NCBI GenBank assembly: GCA_027083485.1
Contig: JALWOO010000740.1
Location: forward strand, 1-12,628
DNA: 12,628 nucleotides
Source of the DNA: Amylibacter sp.
Lineage (GTDB): Bacteria > Pseudomonadota > Alphaproteobacteria > Rhodobacterales > Rhodobacteraceae
Reading direction: 5' to 3'
The position numbers and the translations under genes are program-made. The notes under the pieces are model-generated. The model was not told where the DNA came from, made no database searches, and was given only the letters and a program-made list of their open reading frames with translations. Of this stretch, positions 12,158-12,628 are shown piece by piece (the stretch's first letter is position 1; each line of letters opens with the position of its first letter).

Positions 12158-12530
12158 GCCCGTCCCTGTCAAAAGAACGTTGGGCGCGACGATCTTTCTT
12201 TGTCGGGCGTCCCTTTCCGTCAAAACGCGGATTGGGGGGGATGTATTCTTTTTTCTCTGGTGGGGAAAGGTCTTCATAGAGCGCCTGGGCCTCGGGGGCG
12301 GGGCCACGTCGCAGGCCAATCGCGACGATTTTTATGACACGGATATCACGGGCCTGAGGGAATGTCAGCACATCTCCCGGTCGTACAGACACCGCCGGTT
12401 TGGCGATGCGGTCCTCATTCAGGCGCAAATGCCCCCCTTTGATCAGCGAGGCGCAGAGCGCGCGCGTTTTAAAGAAACGTGCGTGCCAGAGCCATTTATC
12501 GACGCGGATGCTTGGGGGGGCTTCGCTCAA
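12150..12530 (-). CDS. hslR: S4-domain RNA-binding protein, Hsp15 (HslR)-like
   Basis: A 126-residue protein of the Hsp15 family. E. coli Hsp15 binds stalled 50S subunits carrying nascent chains and helps recycle them; this role is assumed by family. The S4 RNA-binding domain spans about residues 8-57 (IRVDKWLWHARFFKTRALCASLIKGGHLRLNEDR and PGDVLTF). The basic tail (about 92-126, KKEYIPPNPRFDGKGRPTKKDRRAQRSFDR) fits RNA contact. The start is a TTG at 12530, one base after the stop codon of the upstream gene, so translation is probably coupled; AAAGG lies about 11 bases upstream. Two runs of seven C residues lie in the coding strand (about codons 4-6 and 97-99). Confidence 0.88.
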   Translation of the reverse strand: MSEAPPSIRVDKWLWHARFFKTRALCASLIKGGHLRLNEDRIAKPAVSVRPGDVLTFPQARDIRVIKIVAIGLRRGPAPEAQALYEDLSPPEKKEYIPPNPRFDGKGRPTKKDRRAQRSFDRDGLA

Positions 12531-12531
12531 A

Positions 12532-12628
12532 TCAGTTTTTGCCTTTCAGGGCCATCAGCGCGGCAAAGGGGTTGTCCGGATCAATCGGTTTGTCCTTTTG
12601 CGGCGGGCGTTTGCCTTGCGGTTTACCC
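12532..12628 (-). CDS. C-terminal end of a probable helicase, cut by window edge
   Basis: Only the last 31 codons are visible, reading ...KPIDPDNPFAALMALKGKN and a TGA stop at 12534-12532. The basic, proline-rich linker followed by DPDNPFAALMALK is the ending I associate with the Suv3-like helicase gene found upstream of the S4 gene in Rhodobacterales; that identity rests on this short tail plus gene order. It is one base from the S4 gene start. Confidence 0.55.
   Translation of the reverse strand, partial: GKPQGKRPPQKDKPIDPDNPFAALMALKGKN

Overview
The window looks like chromosomal DNA of an alphaproteobacterium, most likely of the Rhodobacterales (roseobacter/Rhodobacter type) with moderate GC. 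This rests on recognisable families only: three DUF1127 miniproteins, methylmalonyl-CoA epimerase next to DUF1467, a CarD - FdxA - Hsp15-like S4 - helicase cluster, a cysteine-free RpmG, and small RNA stem-loops with anti-Shine-Dalgarno loops of the 'cuckoo'/CcsR type. I see no tRNA, rRNA, CRISPR array, insertion sequence or prophage gene. No database search was run; family names come from reading the translations.

Layout, left to right. 1-3600: the 3' end of an EamA exporter converges on and overlaps a DUF3131 periplasmic protein. That gene lies behind an ArsR-type regulator. Divergent from them is a membrane fatty acid desaturase, with a perfect FNR-type box (TTGAT-N4-ATCAA) in the shared intergenic region. 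3600-5740: a leftward group of methylmalonyl-CoA epimerase, DUF1467 and a DUF2158 protein with an RGG-rich tail, then a divergent response regulator with a degenerate HPt-like tail.

5690-6850 is the most unusual part. Two DUF1127 genes on the minus strand alternate with stem-loops. Upstream of the second gene is a two-hairpin small RNA whose loops read CCCUCCCU and GUCCUCCCCU, followed by a poly-U terminator. The terminator of the first DUF1127 gene also carries CCUCCC in its loop, and a third hairpin carries C7. This matches the general plan of the Rhodobacter sphaeroides DUF1127 (CcaF1)/CcsR locus, but with a different gene and RNA order. The 400-base stretch 6444-6847 has no protein gene I can support; it holds this RNA and the leader of mrp.

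6850-9770: Mrp/ApbC iron-sulfur carrier, ribosomal protein L33 (55 codons), a MAPEG protein and a Bax-inhibitor-1 family membrane protein. 9770-11510: a third DUF1127 gene divergent from a LysR regulator, with a T-N11-A palindrome that overlaps the -35 of the LysR promoter, then CarD overlapping the LysR 3' end. 11740-12628: ferredoxin FdxA, an Hsp15-like S4 RNA-binding protein, and the last 31 codons of a probable helicase, all leftward.

Taken together, much of the window concerns stress and expression control (CarD, small RNAs, DUF1127, S4 protein, response regulator) beside iron-sulfur and lipid housekeeping genes.
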